A stretch of 64,000 nt of DNA from Bipolaris cookei (GCA_002286855.1 NRSV01000041.1:1-64000); one strand, 5' to 3'; shown: positions 30,979 to 44,400, numbered from the stretch's first letter. Numbers and translations: made by a program. The notes: generated from the letters alone by a model not told the origin.

Positions 30979-33286
30979 ATGGAGGCAGCGTCTGCGCGCA
31001 TGGCAACCCGCGATCGCTATGGCATATACGGAGAGGCACCGACTTCACAACTTCAGCGCTATATATGTACGCAACACATGCCGCACCTGTGTGGATGATG
31101 CTGATACAAGAGGCGCAGTGCAAGCATGTGATCCGCAAAACTTTGAGCCCAATCTGGCTCTGAATCTCGAGATCACCGACCTGATCAACAGTAAGAAAGG
31201 CACAGCGTAGGATCGGAGACACCCCACCACTACACATGCACAATACTAATGACTCTTCAGGCCCCGAGAAGCAGCCGTCACAATTGTACAGTATGTCAAT
31301 CATCGCAATCAGAATGTCGCCCTCCTCGCGCTCAACGTACGCCTATGATGCCCCGCCTTGAAACAGCATAGCTCACCATAACACAGCTCCTCGACATATG
31401 TGTCAAGAATTGCGGCTACCCTTTCCACCTCCAGATCAGCACCAAGGAATTCCTCAACGAGCTTGTCCGCCGCTTTCCCGAACGTCCGCCTATCCACTCA
31501 TCGCGAGTACAGAACAAGATTCTCGAGCTGATAGAAGAATGGCGGCAAACCATATGCCAGACGTCGCGCTACAAGGACGACTTGGGCTTCATAAGGGATA
31601 TGCATAGGCTGCTGAGTTATAAGGGATACATCTTCCCGGAAGTTCGCAAAGAAGATGCCGCAGTGCTCAACCCGAGCGATGTATGTGTATAAAAGTGCTC
31701 GTGATAGTCTCGTATTGCTGACAATGCGTAGAACCTTCGGTCGGCAGAAGAGATGGCAGAAGAAGAACGGGAAGCGCAATCCGCGAAACTACAAGAATTG
31801 ATTCGTCGGGGTGGACCTGCAGACCTGCAGGAAGCCAACAAGCTCATGAAAGTCATGGCCGGGTACGACACCCGAAACAAGACCGATTGGCGGGCAAAGG
31901 CCGCCGAAGAGGTTGGCAAGATACAACAAAAGGCCAGGATTCTAGAGGAGATGCTTCAAGGCTACAAGCCAGGCGACCAAATCAAGGAGGGGGATGTTTT
32001 TGAAGTATGTCCGCAATCATGGCGGCATATGGCATATGTTGTTTGGCTAACCTGTGGTAGGAGCTGGCCAATGCCCTTCAGAATGCGCAACCTAAAATCC
32101 AGAAGATGTGTGAGGAGGACTCCGAGGATCACGAGGCTGTGGCAAAACTCTTTGAGATCAACGACAGTATACACCGAACGATACAGAGATATAAGCTTTT
32201 CAAAAAGGGAGATATCGAGGCTGCTAACAACATCCCTCAGGGCACGCTTGGTCGCAGTGGTGCTGGAGTATCTCAAGGCCCGAACAACACATTAAACCTG
32301 ATTGATTTTGGAGATCCTGAACCTACACCACAAGCGGGAGTATCATCACAGGCTCAGCAACAAGCACCAGCTGCAGGAAACGCACTTGAAGATGATTTAT
32401 TGGGCCTATCGTTGAGCGGAGAGACCTACGGACAGTCTGGTAGCATAGCTTTGGGCGGTTCAAATGGCTCAGGTAAGCGGATCTATTCGAATTCTTGGTT
32501 ACAATTACTAAAATTTCTCAGTTCTCGGTCTATCTGGCATGGCGGCGCCGCAAAAGGCAACCAACCAGGCCATAACCGATCTCTTCAATGCAGGACCAAA
32601 GTCAAATCAACCACAAGTAGCATCGCCCCCCCCATCTTCCTTCTCAACGCCTCCCCCACAGCCGACTCGCACACCAGACCCATTTGCCGCCCTCGCCTCT
32701 ACCCCTCGACAAGCCTCACCCTTCCAGTATCAACAATCTGTTAAGCCGCCAGCTGCTGTTTCGGGTGCCGTTGATCTGCTAGGTGGTGGCGCCGCCGCCG
32801 CACCGGCAACAAACCTCACACAAAGTACGAATGCCGCTAATGATGACGACGAGTGGGACTTTGCTTCGTCTGTGCCTGATACCTCAAAGGAATTGACCGT
32901 CAATAACACAAGCATCAATGTTCTTTTCAACATTTCCAGAGAAACAGATACGGTTCTGCTGATCCAATCACGGATATCAAACAACACTCCTTTGCCCGTC
33001 TCGGGCTTGACGTTCCAGGTGGCTGCCTCAAAGGTAAAATTGAACCATGAGCTCTGACTTTGTGCAGTTTGCTAACAAATCGTAGGGTGCCCAACTCCAG
33101 CTTGAACCCCAATCAGGCGTCAATCTCGGGCCCAACCAGAAATTCGGCATCACACAAAACATACGCGTGAACAACGTCCAAAGAGGTTCGGGCAACAATG
33201 TGAAGATGAGGTGGAAGGCTTCCTACTCTCTCGGAGGACAGCAGAAAAACGAGATGGGTGAGATTACAAGCCTTGGAGTTCCATAG
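30979..33286 (+). CDS. GGA: GGA clathrin adaptor (VHS-GAT-GAE)
   Basis: Eight exons (30979-31066, 31119-31206, 31261-31336, 31387-31680, 31732-32004, 32061-32472, 32522-33033, 33086-33286) give 647 residues. GGA proteins are monomeric Arf-dependent adaptors that sort cargo from the trans-Golgi to endosomes. VHS domain spans about residues 15-165 (LNLEITDLINSKKG, NVALLALNLLDICVKNCG), GAT about 183-340 (three-helix, binds Arf and ubiquitin; LRRAEEMA-type start), then a flexible Pro/Gln-rich hinge with clathrin-box-like DLLGLSL and two further DLLGGG/LIDFGD motifs, and the GAE ear from about 530. All seven introns are 46-56 bp and phase-consistent. Two in-frame Met codons (30979, 31000) are possible starts; the N-terminal difference is seven residues. 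Confidence 0.93.
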
Positions 33287-33589
33287 CCATTGTGATAGAA
33301 AAGATGCATTGTTGCTTTGCGAAGGGTGCTTACTTGGGTTTTCACCGTGAGAGTGGTGAAAGCAAACTTTGTCTTGCTCTGAAAAGATATCCTTCAGCTC
33401 ATAATGTCCTTTTTTGTTAGTTGCATGGTACTCTGTAGGTCATCGACAAGTGTGAACGACGTCACCACGCTAGCGCCACTTATCGATTACAAAGTTATTC
33501 CATACCCTTGCCCCTCCGACCTTGTCGACTCACTCGTCGCAAATCAGACTCGCCATTCTACCTCCAATTTTAAACTCTCACAAGCCAAG
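33287..33589. other. intergenic, TSR3 leader
   Basis: Open in the TSR3 frame back to 33404 but with no family resemblance, so treated as promoter and 5' leader. Confidence 0.5.
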
Positions 33590-34804
33590 ATGGTTCGCCA
33601 TAAGAAAGATTTCAAGGGCAACAATAGGTTCAAGAACCCCGCCAAAGCACGCCCTGCCCCTCGCCCGCGTCGCGCCTCAAACGAAGACGAGAATGACGCC
33701 GCCAACCCAAGGCCTGCTAAACCTGAATTCAAGGCCGCATGCTGGGATCTCGGCCACTGCGATGCGAAACGATGTTCAGGCAAGAGACTCATGCGGCTAG
33801 GCATGATGCGTGAATTGCATGTGGGGCAGAAGTTTGCGGGTGTGGTGGTGAGCCCAAAGGCAAAGAAGATAATAAGTCGCGAGGACAAGGAATTGTTGGA
33901 GCAATATGGTGCTGCTGTAGTGGAAGCGAGCTGGAACAGAATAGATGAGGTGCCCTTTGGCAGGATAGGCGGCAAATGCGAACGCCTACTTCCTTACCTT
34001 GTTGCGGCAAACCCTACCAACTACGGCCGGCCATGGCGACTGAATTGCGTCGAAGCGTTGGCGGCATGTTTTTACATTTGTGGTCACCCCGAGTGGGCTG
34101 AATCAATCTTGTCGACCTTCTCGTATGGCCAGGCATTTTTGGATATTAACGCCGCCTTGCTTAAGCGCTACCTGGCGTGCGAAAATGAGGAGCAAATCAA
34201 GAAAGCCGAGGAGGCATGGCTTGAGAAGATTGAGCGCGAATACAACACAAGCAGGACTGAAAAGGAGGAAGGTGCTGAGGAAGACGAGTGGGCGGGAGGA
34301 AACATGAACAGGCGTGTTATTGACGAGTCGGATGAAGATGATGACGACGATGACGACGATGACGACGATGAAGGAGAGAGTGGCGAAGATGAGGACGAAG
34401 AAGAGAACAAGATCGATCCCAGAAATCCCTACAACATCCCAGAGTCCTCAGATGATGAAGAAGAAATGGCAGAACTGAGGCGCCGGGTGCTTGCCTCCAA
34501 GCCGTTTACCAATCCTACAAAAAAGGACGAAGATGACGAGGATGAGGATGAGAAAAAGGCACCCAAACGTATACCCGTGACTGAGCCTTTGCCAAAGAAT
34601 GGAGTTCCTGTAGATGAGGATGACAGCGAGCCAGGAGAAGGTGACTCGCAAGATGATGAGTTTGATAGCTTCATGGCCGCACAGCCTACAACCGACCGAA
34701 CTGGAATTGAGAGCAAACAGAGGATGAAGGCAATGGACAATAAGTACAAGGCTACTTTCTCAAGTGGAAGTGTAAAGGCACCTAGTGGGCGGGGATATCA
34801 CTGA
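33590..34804 (+). CDS. TSR3: 18S rRNA aminocarboxypropyltransferase Tsr3
   Basis: A single exon of 404 residues starting at MVRHKKDFKG, where family proteins begin; the frame is open 62 codons further upstream but that part looks like leader. Tsr3 transfers the aminocarboxypropyl group of S-adenosylmethionine to the hypermodified pseudouridine of 18S rRNA late in small-subunit maturation. The enzymatic core covers about residues 48-235 and contains WDLGHCDAKRCSGKRL, VEASWNRIDEVPFGRI, RLLPYLVAANPTNYGRPWRLNCVEALAA and FSYGQAFLDIN, all typical. The C-terminal 160 residues are very acidic, including an uninterrupted Asp run of about eleven near residue 250, encoded by a GAT/GAC repeat that may vary in length between isolates. 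Downstream of GGA on the same strand. Confidence 0.94.
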   Translation: MVRHKKDFKGNNRFKNPAKARPAPRPRRASNEDENDAANPRPAKPEFKAACWDLGHCDAKRCSGKRLMRLGMMRELHVGQKFAGVVVSPKAKKIISREDKELLEQYGAAVVEASWNRIDEVPFGRIGGKCERLLPYLVAANPTNYGRPWRLNCVEALAACFYICGHPEWAESILSTFSYGQAFLDINAALLKRYLACENEEQIKKAEEAWLEKIEREYNTSRTEKEEGAEEDEWAGGNMNRRVIDESDEDDDDDDDDDDDEGESGEDEDEEENKIDPRNPYNIPESSDDEEEMAELRRRVLASKPFTNPTKKDEDDEDEDEKKAPKRIPVTEPLPKNGVPVDEDDSEPGEGDSQDDEFDSFMAAQPTTDRTGIESKQRMKAMDNKYKATFSSGSVKAPSGRGYH

Positions 34805-35146
34805 TCATATGACGGGCGTGTATACAGATCTATACTGTATGAATATGGGAGACAGTTCTTACAACTGAAAGATCTAGACTTGAATGCAGATCTATCATAT
34901 TGAAGACGACAGATTTATGAATCAAGAGAGTCATGGCACTCCAAATTGGCACTAGGTTTCCCTATCAAAATGCAAAGATGAGTTGATAAAACGCAGCAAA
35001 TAGAATCACATCACAAGGCAAGATCAAAATGCAATGGGAGATTAAGAGTTTCATTTCTTCTATAGAGAAGAACGCCGATACATGCCAGCTCAAAACATTG
35101 GAAAAGGAAAAAATAGAGATCACGCTCTAGCACTAACCAAAGCCGC
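34805..35146. other. convergent 3' intergenic region
   Basis: Lies between the stops of TSR3 (plus) and BRN1 (minus); no gene seen. Marks the left boundary of the melanin cluster. Confidence 0.6.
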
Positions 35147-36071
35147 TTACATGCAAGCAGCACCGTCGATGCCAATGACCTTTCCGTTGACCCAGTCACC
35201 GTCCTGGGAAGCCAGGAAGCAGACGACGCGGGCAATGTCTATTGGCTGGCCAACACGGTTATGGGGCGACCATGTGCAGGCGTACTCGTCGACCTGGTCG
35301 TCGGAGAGCTGGTCACCGTTGGGAATGTACTCGCGGCACACAGCGTGGTACATGTCAGTCTTGATACCACCGGGGGCAACGCAGTTAACAGTGACCTTCT
35401 TCTCACCGGCATCTGAAACAAATGATTAGCAAATCTAATAACCCAAAGTTGGAAGCGGATGACGAAGACTTACCGATAGCCATGCACCTGGTGAAAGTCT
35501 CAATAGCACCCTTTGAGCCAGAATAGACAGCGTGCTTGGGGACACCCTTTGCCTGACCGGTGATAGATCCCATGAGGATAATACGGCCACCCATCTCCAT
35601 GCGCTTGTACGCGGCCTTAGCAACGAAGAACTGACCACGAGTGTTGATGTTGAAGACACGGTCAAACTCCTCGGGGGTGACATCCTTGAAGTGGCCGAAA
35701 GAAACGACGCCAGAGTTTGAGCAGCAAATGTCGAGCTTGCCAAAGTGCTTGACTACGTCGTCCATGAGTTTCTCCGACTCCCCGACGTTGCCGACGTTGG
35801 CCTTGAAGGCGTGGGCGTCGGAGCCGTTGCCGAGAGCCTTGATCTCCTTGACGACTTGCTCGGCGCCCTCGACGGCGTTGGCGTAGTTAACGGCAACTTT
35901 GGCACCGCGCTTGGCGAGCTCAATGGCCATAGCCTTGCCGATACCGCGGCCTGAAGGTGGTTTGGTCAGCTTGATGAAGGACGTGTACTGGGGATTTGCT
36001 AATGTCTTACCTGAGCCGGTCACGACGGCGACCTTGCCGGCCAGGCTCCATGTTTGCTCGATAGTGGCCAT
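35147..36071 (-). CDS. BRN1: 1,3,8-trihydroxynaphthalene reductase (DHN-melanin pathway)
   Basis: Exons 36071-36011, 35950-35474 and 35412-35147 (introns 60 and 61 bp) give 267 residues, the same size as Cochliobolus Brn1. It is a classical NADPH-dependent short-chain dehydrogenase. TGSGRGIG (residues 18-25) binds the dinucleotide, NSGVVSFG replaces the usual NNAG, and the catalytic residues are Ser149, Tyr163 and Lys167 (YSGSK). The [17 protein letters not shown] and [17 protein letters not shown] ending is characteristic of naphthol reductases. It reduces 1,3,8-trihydroxynaphthalene to vermelone, and may also reduce tetrahydroxynaphthalene to scytalone. It is the target class of tricyclazole-type inhibitors. 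It lies 5.4 kb from CMR1 on the same strand, and regulation by CMR1 is expected from related fungi. Confidence 0.95.
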
Positions 36072-39000
36072 TGCGAATGTGATGGTTTGGTGATAAAGAC
36101 AGAAGTCTATTGTTATTGTAGTAAAGCTGTAGAGAAGAGAAGAGCTGTTGATGATGTGATGATGAATTCTTCCTTCCACGGTCAAACAATGCCTCATATA
36201 TACCCCATTTCGCCATCCGGAACTCCAGGCGGAACAAAAAAGGCCTTTTGCCATGAGTACCTCTGTTCTCCATTGCAAAGAACCGTCGCTATTCCCCCTC
36301 CATCACCCAGCTACTGTTTTCCCCCCACCACCATCTTACTGCCCTCCCGGGTCCGGCACATCGCTCTCGCCCCCAAGGTTCGTGGGTCCTAGGGCTGCAA
36401 CGCGAGTGTACCTGCGCCCACGCGCGGTTCCGTGGTGACAAGTCCCCGTAGGAGAGCCTGAGCCTCAGGGCACAAAGTCCGGGAGGAGGGGCCGAAGTGC
36501 GAAGATGGCATTTCCGTTTTCTCATTGGATGATGGGTTAGGCGCCCCGATACATGCAACACCAAAGTTTCCAGCACCTCTGTTTCTCTATGAACCAGGAC
36601 TTTAGTTGTACGGAAATAGTAGCAAATCTTCCTAGAAAATGGTTACTTTGGGTCATGTTTGATGGTTAATTGTAGAGTAATCGCGATATGTGACTCTCAG
36701 ATTGTCCAGAGGGAAGCGGGGAAAACCTCGTGTTCCCTGGTGCGACAGCCCTGTAGGATCATAGCATCTACGTCCGCAGTCTACGGTGCTCCGTTATCGA
36801 GGCATTGTCTTGTTGCGTATGAACCACACATCCATCGAGGTCCCTCCGTCTCCTACCGGTACAGCCCTGGGAATCTTACTACTGACAATGTCATGTGATC
36901 ACTGTAAAGCGCCAGGTAGTCCGGTAAGCTCACCAAGACCCGGCACCATGCTTCCCCAGTAGTACCCTCAACCCAGAACTATTCAAAACACAGCTCATGG
37001 CTCCCCATGCATTCACGCTGATAGGCCGCCGTTCAGCCAGCGAACTCTTGGTATTCGGATCAAAGGGCCCCGGCAAAAGCGAGAGAGTCGTGCAATTCGG
37101 CAACGGTGATTTTTTCTCCTCTCTACAGTCCTTGGTGTCGCAATGCAGTCAAAAAGTGCTGGGTGAACTAGTAGCTAGCTAGCTAGCTAGCAATGCCGGC
37201 GGCGGGCCCCATGGCGGGGATCCGCGGGTTCGTAGGCCAACTCCACCCCCCGTCCATGCATGTTCACCTCACTTCATCTCTTCAGCGCGTCCTGTGCTGG
37301 CGGATGATAATGTTTCTCGGATTGCTGACTGCGTCATTTTTTATACTCGGATTTCTGCCACTAACGCTTATTTTGAGTTATTGGATTCATGTGTGTATAT
37401 TGGGATATCGCCCGAATACGAAGGCTTGCGAATGCTTGGTAGGACGGAGATTGAGCTGGATTTTTTTCATCCAGATTACAGACACATGGGAGATAGTGAG
37501 AAAGATATGGTATGCTACGTGAAATGGCTGGCATCTTTATCTCACGTTTGGTGGGTGTCTAGATGCAGTCGCCAAATATGTGGTGTTCTGACGACAGCAA
37601 TACAACGACCCCGACACTGTGATTATCCTCAGGGATGCCATTGGTTCTCGAGCGTATACTACGCATATCCATCACGCGGGTACATGTCACTTCGATGTGA
37701 ATACCGTCAACATCTCGCTGCAACATCCGCGGAAGTATCCGCAGCCTTGTGGACAGACTTCGGCGCAGAAGCACGCGCAAAGGCCGAATGACCACCAAAA
37801 AAAATTGAAATAGGATTTACCATAATGTGAAGGTTCTGAAAAGAGAGTATGAAGCACTTTGTATCCATGCCGTGTAATACAGGATATCATTTAACAAGGT
37901 GGCAAACACATATTGGCTTTTGTACCAAGTCGTATTAAATCGTACTCTACGTAGCACGCAAACGACTCGCCCGTTGCACCGCATCACGCACAATATGAAT
38001 TTGTAATCTTGAGCAAACCTCTACTTCACTTTTCTAGCAACAACAAATCACCCACTAACCAGTAAGAAAACCGCCCCGTCATTGTCAAATTGCATACACA
38101 ACCCGTTGAAAGCGGCTGTACACCAAAAAAACGTCTCACCCAACGTCTTCGTGGTGTCATGCACGCTCCACAACCAAGATACTTTCGCTCCCCCCTCCAC
38201 CCGTAGCACACGCTCACTCCAATCACTTAGAGAGAGCAAAAAACGAGGGTTCCACCGATAAATGCAGTTCACGATCCATTCCCCCACCTACCATCATCCT
38301 GTAAACGGTATATCCCGGAGTCGATCGCTGCGTATACCCCATATTCATACCGTTTACCCATACACCGGTAATCCCCTCGTGTATACCACTTACCATCCCA
38401 CCTGATAACCTACAACCCATTGCAAAGAGAATACGTAGAATGCCCTCATCAAGAAGTCCTATGTAGGCATATGGGAAAGCCATATTATACCTAACCTAAA
38501 TTTACACCCTTGCCCTGGTCCTCTCTCTCTCTGCACTCCAAAGAACGGCCATTCGGACACCGCCCGAAAGTGCCGCCGGTACTCCGTCCACAATACGCCC
38601 GTGCAGCGGCCTCGGCTAGCCCGCAGAGCGGGCAAAACCGCAGTGGTCTGCGCCGGGGGGAAGGGGGGCATACCTTACATCTGCTTTATGCCGATGTCTC
38701 TTCACATAGTATGTCTTCTTGTTTTGAACAGTAGCAGTGGGGGGATTGAGGCGTTGGGATACGAAAGTACGTTCGTTCGCTTGTGACTACTCGTAGGAAT
38801 TACGATTCATGTTATCTTCGGTCTTCTAGAGAAAGGAAGGAGGGGAAGAGAAGTTGAGGGGGCGAGGGGGCACGGATGTAGCTGGGCTGGGCAAGCGGCG
38901 GCGGCGGGCGGTGGGAGTAATGTCCGACTTGCCGACCGTTTGTTTACTACTACTATACTTTCTTTTCCTATTTTATCGTGTGGAAAGATGGGGAGAGAGG

Positions 39001-41478
39001 GGAACTTAATAAAGAGGTGGGGAAATACGGGCTTTATGGCGTTGGATGCCTTACTGGTAGTAGTTTTCTTGCTTTCGCCTAGAAATCTGAGATGCAGGAC
39101 GTTAGTCCTCTTTTCTCTCTACTTCTTTCTCTCTCCGTCGGAGATTGAAAACGGGAAATGGCTGATGGGCGAGGGCGGGCCGGTGGGCGTTCTGCGTGTT
39201 CGCTTCTTTTCTTCTTCTTTGTTGTCGTGTTGGCTGGAATATGTACCATACGTACTACGGGGATTGGACTGCGGGCAGCCGTGGTCTTGGCGTTTTGTTG
39301 TCGTGGGTTATTTAGCATGCAATATGCAAGAGAGAGAAAGAGAAGGCAGAGTGACGAAGTTGTTTATGGCGTTTTTTGTTGCTCGCTATTTTACGAGGGG
39401 GCGGCGTTAGTTGGTTTCATGTTTCTAGGTGCGTGGGGGGTGCTGGGCGATTTGTACACGAAGAACGACGTCAGAGGGAATGCCCAGACGTAGACTTGAA
39501 AAGACGCGTGGTCGCTGGATGCAAGAGAAAAAACAGCCAGTCAGCTTTGAGTTTGGCCAGCGTATCCCAGGACAGTTTTCGAACGCGTAAGCTTTCCTGC
39601 CAAAAGCAGGCTTCATGCAGCAAAGCACAGGTTGTCCGTTGTCCTCCGGGGGATTCATTCTCTCTGCATACCGTTTTTTGGTTGACACTGGAACATCATT
39701 ACTGCATATGAAGCCCGTAATCAACCAGATATGCCCAGTAAAAGTATGTAGTGTAGACTGTAGTCGCGTTCGGGGAATGACATGGGCATTCTCCGATCTG
39801 CAGTTTCCCAGAGAGTTAGCCGGCATCAAGTGGGCGGGTGGTTGTACTATCCAGTTGGTTGGGTTTCTTTGAAAATGACCAATACAGGCGTTGGTTCAAG
39901 TTATCCGGAAAGCTTGCTGACTGGGGTAGTGGATCGATCAACGAACATATTCGCTAGTACAGTATTGGTAGTGGAGGGGTGAGGCGGGTGTCTTAATGGT
40001 GTGACGACGTGTGTACCCAAGTAAGTAGCGTAGCGTCCGGGAAGAGGAGATGCGAAAAATGATCTAGGTAAAGGATCGAAGGGGGGGGCGGAGGGGGGGA
40101 CGTGCCTTTTGACGCCTTGCCTCGCATTATGCTCCACACAAGTGTCTCGTCACTAACGCTTTGAAAAGAGGGGTGAAAAGGTTGCAGGTAGGGTTCTTTG
40201 TCCGGAACCCAAGTGCCTTGCTCACCCCTTTTCACCGATCTTTTGCTGGATTTATATACCCCGTACTGCTAGTCAGTTCACTGCCAAACCGTGATCCGAA
40301 TCTCAGTGTCGACGGTATCCCAGAGACTGATCAGATTGCCTATCCCATCTGTTCAAACGGCTGAGAAGGACCACCCCGCCGCCACTGCCGGTCTCGTCAT
40401 ACCCACATAAGATACCACACGCGTCTCCTATTCGACCCCGCCAGCCATGAAAAGCCTCATAACTACCCGAGACACCAATTACCAGTCGTGAACCACCAAC
40501 GCGCCCCATGCTTGGCCAACATGTATCTGAAACAGGTGAACGCCAAAGAAAAAGAAAATAACGCTCAAAAGGCATGTTTGCAGATGATCTAGGACGGAAC
40601 GGTTTAGTTAAGGGTGTGGGCGAATGAACAAACGAGGAGGTATAAGAGTACAACGGGGGAGCAATCAGCTCGACTGGTCGTTCCTTTTATGGAGGACGAT
40701 ACCGATTGATCAAAAATTCATCGAAGCATTCCCGCGTTTACGAATGAAATGCAAGAAGAGGAGGATGGGTGGTCCAGGCAAATGAACATGGTCAGCTGTT
40801 CCTGCCAAAGACAATCGACACTGGTCTATACTTCACCGGTACCAAGCAAACATTTCCCGCATCCGTTGACAGCATGGAACAGAAAGACGTGCTGTCTGGT
40901 TGAAGAAATACTAGTCGGTATGTATATCTTGTCGTAAGTAAACTAAATTGAAAGCAAAGGTCGGCCTACTTACCGTCGTCGACCCTTAATTATTGAGACG
41001 AGGTGCCATAGCATCACTGATTCTCATTCGACACAAAATCCCTCATCACCAGTCGCAGTTGACACATGGATCGCGGACATTAATGCTCGTTCAAGATTCG
41101 GTAAGTGTAATTCATCATCCAGTTTATGTACCATACATTACTAACGTGCCCATTCTATTGTATAGCACTGACATTTGATATGCCACTCGTTCCCAGCGTA
41201 AGCAGGCCTCCAGGCCAGATTCCGAAATGACAAAGCCGAGACCCGAAGCCAGAACAACGCCGTTGTGGATGCCTGGTTGAACGCCGAAGCGAATCGCGTA
41301 TACCGTCTTTCAGTCATCTCGAAAGTACGCTGTGACATGTTTCTAAGTGCTGGAAAACAAAAAACGACACAACAGAAAATAAGGCAACGCACAAGACGCC
41401 CGCTAAGCACACTTCAACTCGCTCTATGCGAGGAAACGGCCGGAATATGAATGAAAAAAACAGAATCTATCGCATCTT
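36072..41478. other. 5.4-kb gene-free stretch between BRN1 and CMR1
   Basis: Contains the BRN1 promoter and, presumably, the CMR1 3' UTR. Many frames of 60-165 codons on both strands, none with a recognisable domain. Includes a TAGC microsatellite (37172-37191), a C/T-rich strip near 38515, and a doubtful two-exon reading at about 40960-41230 (see findings). The length is unusual for this gene density, so a regulatory or non-coding transcript is possible. Confidence 0.55.
37172..37191. repeat. TAGC microsatellite, five units
   Basis: Five perfect copies of the self-complementary tetranucleotide TAGC (equivalently CTAG phase) in the promoter-side spacer of BRN1. Confidence 0.85.
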
Positions 41479-44400
41479 CTAACTGCGCGCAAGCTTCTGC
41501 AGCTTGCTACGGATGCCGTCGGAAAACCTAGTAGCGACACCCTCGTCAATAACATCGACACAATGCGAGAGGACAGCGAAACCGTTGTCAAGAGGAACAG
41601 GTGTACCGTCACGCTTGGTAAGAGTAGGAATACCATCTCTTCTCGACATGTATCGTAGTATGGTAGGATGATCGGCAGGAAGACGATCAACTGGGAATGC
41701 AGCATTAGGCGGTTGTTGCTGATACGCGTTTTGCTGGTTGGGACTCAGCAATTCTTTCTGAATCAGCGAGTCGGTCCAGACAATGAGGGCAGCGCGGTAT
41801 ACGGCGCCTGCCCACCATGGAGGGCGGATACCTCGTGGCATGTCACGGATCAGACGGAGAACTTGGCCAGCATGCGTAATGGCTTCTTGGACATCTGATA
41901 AACACTTCTTATGCATCCAGGCCATCTGCTGGTACGAGCCATCGATGCCTTCGCAGCGCGCAAGACGCTCTATTTCTGGAAAGTTGGATACAGCATTCAT
42001 GCTGATGAGGTGGAACATGACGAGGTTGGCTTGCATCATGGGACAGATTGGATTGGCCTTCATGTACCGCTGGGCGAGATCGAACCAGCGACCCAGCAGC
42101 GCTTGTACTTCTTCTAGGCGCACGCGCGTCGACGCCGCAGTGAGGGCCCGATTGCGCGATCGCGATGCTACGCTATCGGAGAAACAACTGAGGAGTTGGC
42201 AGTACTGGCACACAAGAGTCTGCAGGGGATGCAGCAGCAGACGCAAGTGCATGGGTGTAAGATGGATCTCCTGCACGTCCTGGACAACAATCTCGTCATC
42301 CAGGAAGTAGCGGAAAAGATCTCGGAGACTGGGTGGTCTCGCCCCTGATCCCACGGATGAGTAACCGTTGGAGAACTCGTGTACTTGATTGAACATGTCG
42401 GACCACTCTGAAGCAGTCTGTGCTTGCCAAAGACGATCGGAATCGGGCATGGGAGCGCCAAACTCTGTGACAGAAAACAGTGGTGCTGTATCATAGAACA
42501 GTGACAGGTCTTGGTCGACCATGACCCAGGAGTAGATGAGGCTACGGGTGATGATTAGTAAGTGGTGGCATGTGACTAGATCAGAGACTTACCGGCTGCG
42601 GCTTTCCTGCTGAAGCCAGTCCTTCCACAGCGAGTCTGTCGTAGATGTTCCATTCATATGGGGCGTTGACGGTGGGCAAATATCCAGGATACCAGAATGT
42701 CGCAGCATCGAGAAATACATACCGCGCTGTCCCATGGCAATGTCCATCTGCCACTTGTCGCCACTCCACGCCGCTTGAACAGTGAAGAGAAGGGCTGCAC
42801 GCAACACAATGGGATCGCCGGCCATGATGATATTCTTCTCAATGAGATCGAAGAGCGATATGCGACATGCTTCGGTAAACCCACCAGTCAACCACCTTGC
42901 TTCTATTGATGGAATTGTCATGGCACCCTGTGCGATCATCATGAGAATGAGCAAACTCGACGCCTTGTCATTGTAATTTTGCATCAGCTCATTCGTATCC
43001 AGTATCCCCCTCGCAGAGGTAGGATAGTAGCGTTCGAAAGAGTTGGCATATGACTTGAGGAAGTACTCTAGGACGCGAGCAGGTGGCAGAAGAACAAAGT
43101 TGGAGTGCGAGGCGGTTGAGCCAGGAGACTCACCGCTACTCGTGGTACTGCTTCCTTCTTTGTGGATGTCAAGAGCTTTGTGGAGGAAGCTTTGAGTGAT
43201 GGCGAGAAGTTTGTCACGCGTCGACTCTTGCAACTTGGACACTGCTATGCGCCCTCCTTGCTGAAAGTCAGATTCATCCCATGAAGGGGTCCAGCTACTC
43301 CACGCTTCGTGGTTCTTGAGGCTCAACTCCAGACGCTCAAGATTTAACCTCGCAGTGCGTGGGCAGGAACTCGAGGCAATGGAAGGAGTACAACGGAACA
43401 CGGTCCAGCCATCTTGGGCGGCGATGATTGCACCCAGGTCAGGGACGCCTGCATCTGCTATAGAAGATTGTCTATTTGATGGGTAGAACATTGCGGCAGA
43501 ACTACCAATTTGGAGGTCTGAAAAGGATTCGTCTACTCGAGGTGTTGGTGCGTGGGCGAATGTTTGTGCTGGCGACATTTCAGGTATCATCCCAAGGATG
43601 CCTTCCGGTGGAGGACCCATGGACATGTCCATGCCCATTGACATCATGAGTGATGGATCTAGTCTCATGGGATCGAAACCAGTATCCATGGGCATGTTGT
43701 GCCATGGATCCATCATGAACTGTGGGCTCTCGTTCTCACCCTGGTCACGTACTGTCCGTACGAAGTCGTCATATCCAGACATGGGCGTTGAAGAGACGAA
43801 GCTATTCATGCCAGTGACTGGTGTGGGCAATGGCGAAAGAAGAGAAGGCGCTTGGGAGAGTGCATGTGAGGGTGACTGGTCAAAGAATGGCGGTGTGTTG
43901 GTAAGCGGTAGATGGAGAGTCTTCTCCTCAGGGCTAATTTTTGATGGCGCCTGCACCGACTGGGAAATTGACGGGTTTCGTGAATGAGATGCTGATGGAG
44001 ATTGAGATTGCCGTTGAGATGAAGGCTGACCATTGGATAGCTGGGGTTGTAGCTGGGCCTGAGAAGGAGAAGACTGAGCGGTCGGCTGTTGTGATTGCGG
44101 TTGAGATTGAGATTCATGGTTGGGAGAAGTATTGCCAGAATTGGTTTGGTTCTCGGTGGTGCTGCCGCTTTCACTGGAGTCTCCATTGCCAGCTTCGGCA
44201 GGACCACCCACCCGCTGGACGCCTTTCGACGCCCGCCTAGTGGGACGCAGTGTGCATTTCAAGTTTCTCTGAGCACATCGGGTGCAAGGGAACTTCTTAT
44301 CGCACTTGGTCTTTGTCTTTGCACAGTTGCTGCAGGCAATGGGTGTGCGGCCGGCCGACTTGGGTATTATCCCTTGCGGTGGAAGACCTTCTTCGTTGTT

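Noticed and set aside
37294..37791. 165-codon plus frame between BRN1 and CMR1
   Set aside because: No recognisable family or signal peptide and unusual residue composition; not supported as a gene.
38940..39410. 156-codon hydrophobic plus frame between BRN1 and CMR1
   Set aside because: T- and G-rich sequence produces hydrophobic residues; no defined membrane-protein family or start context.
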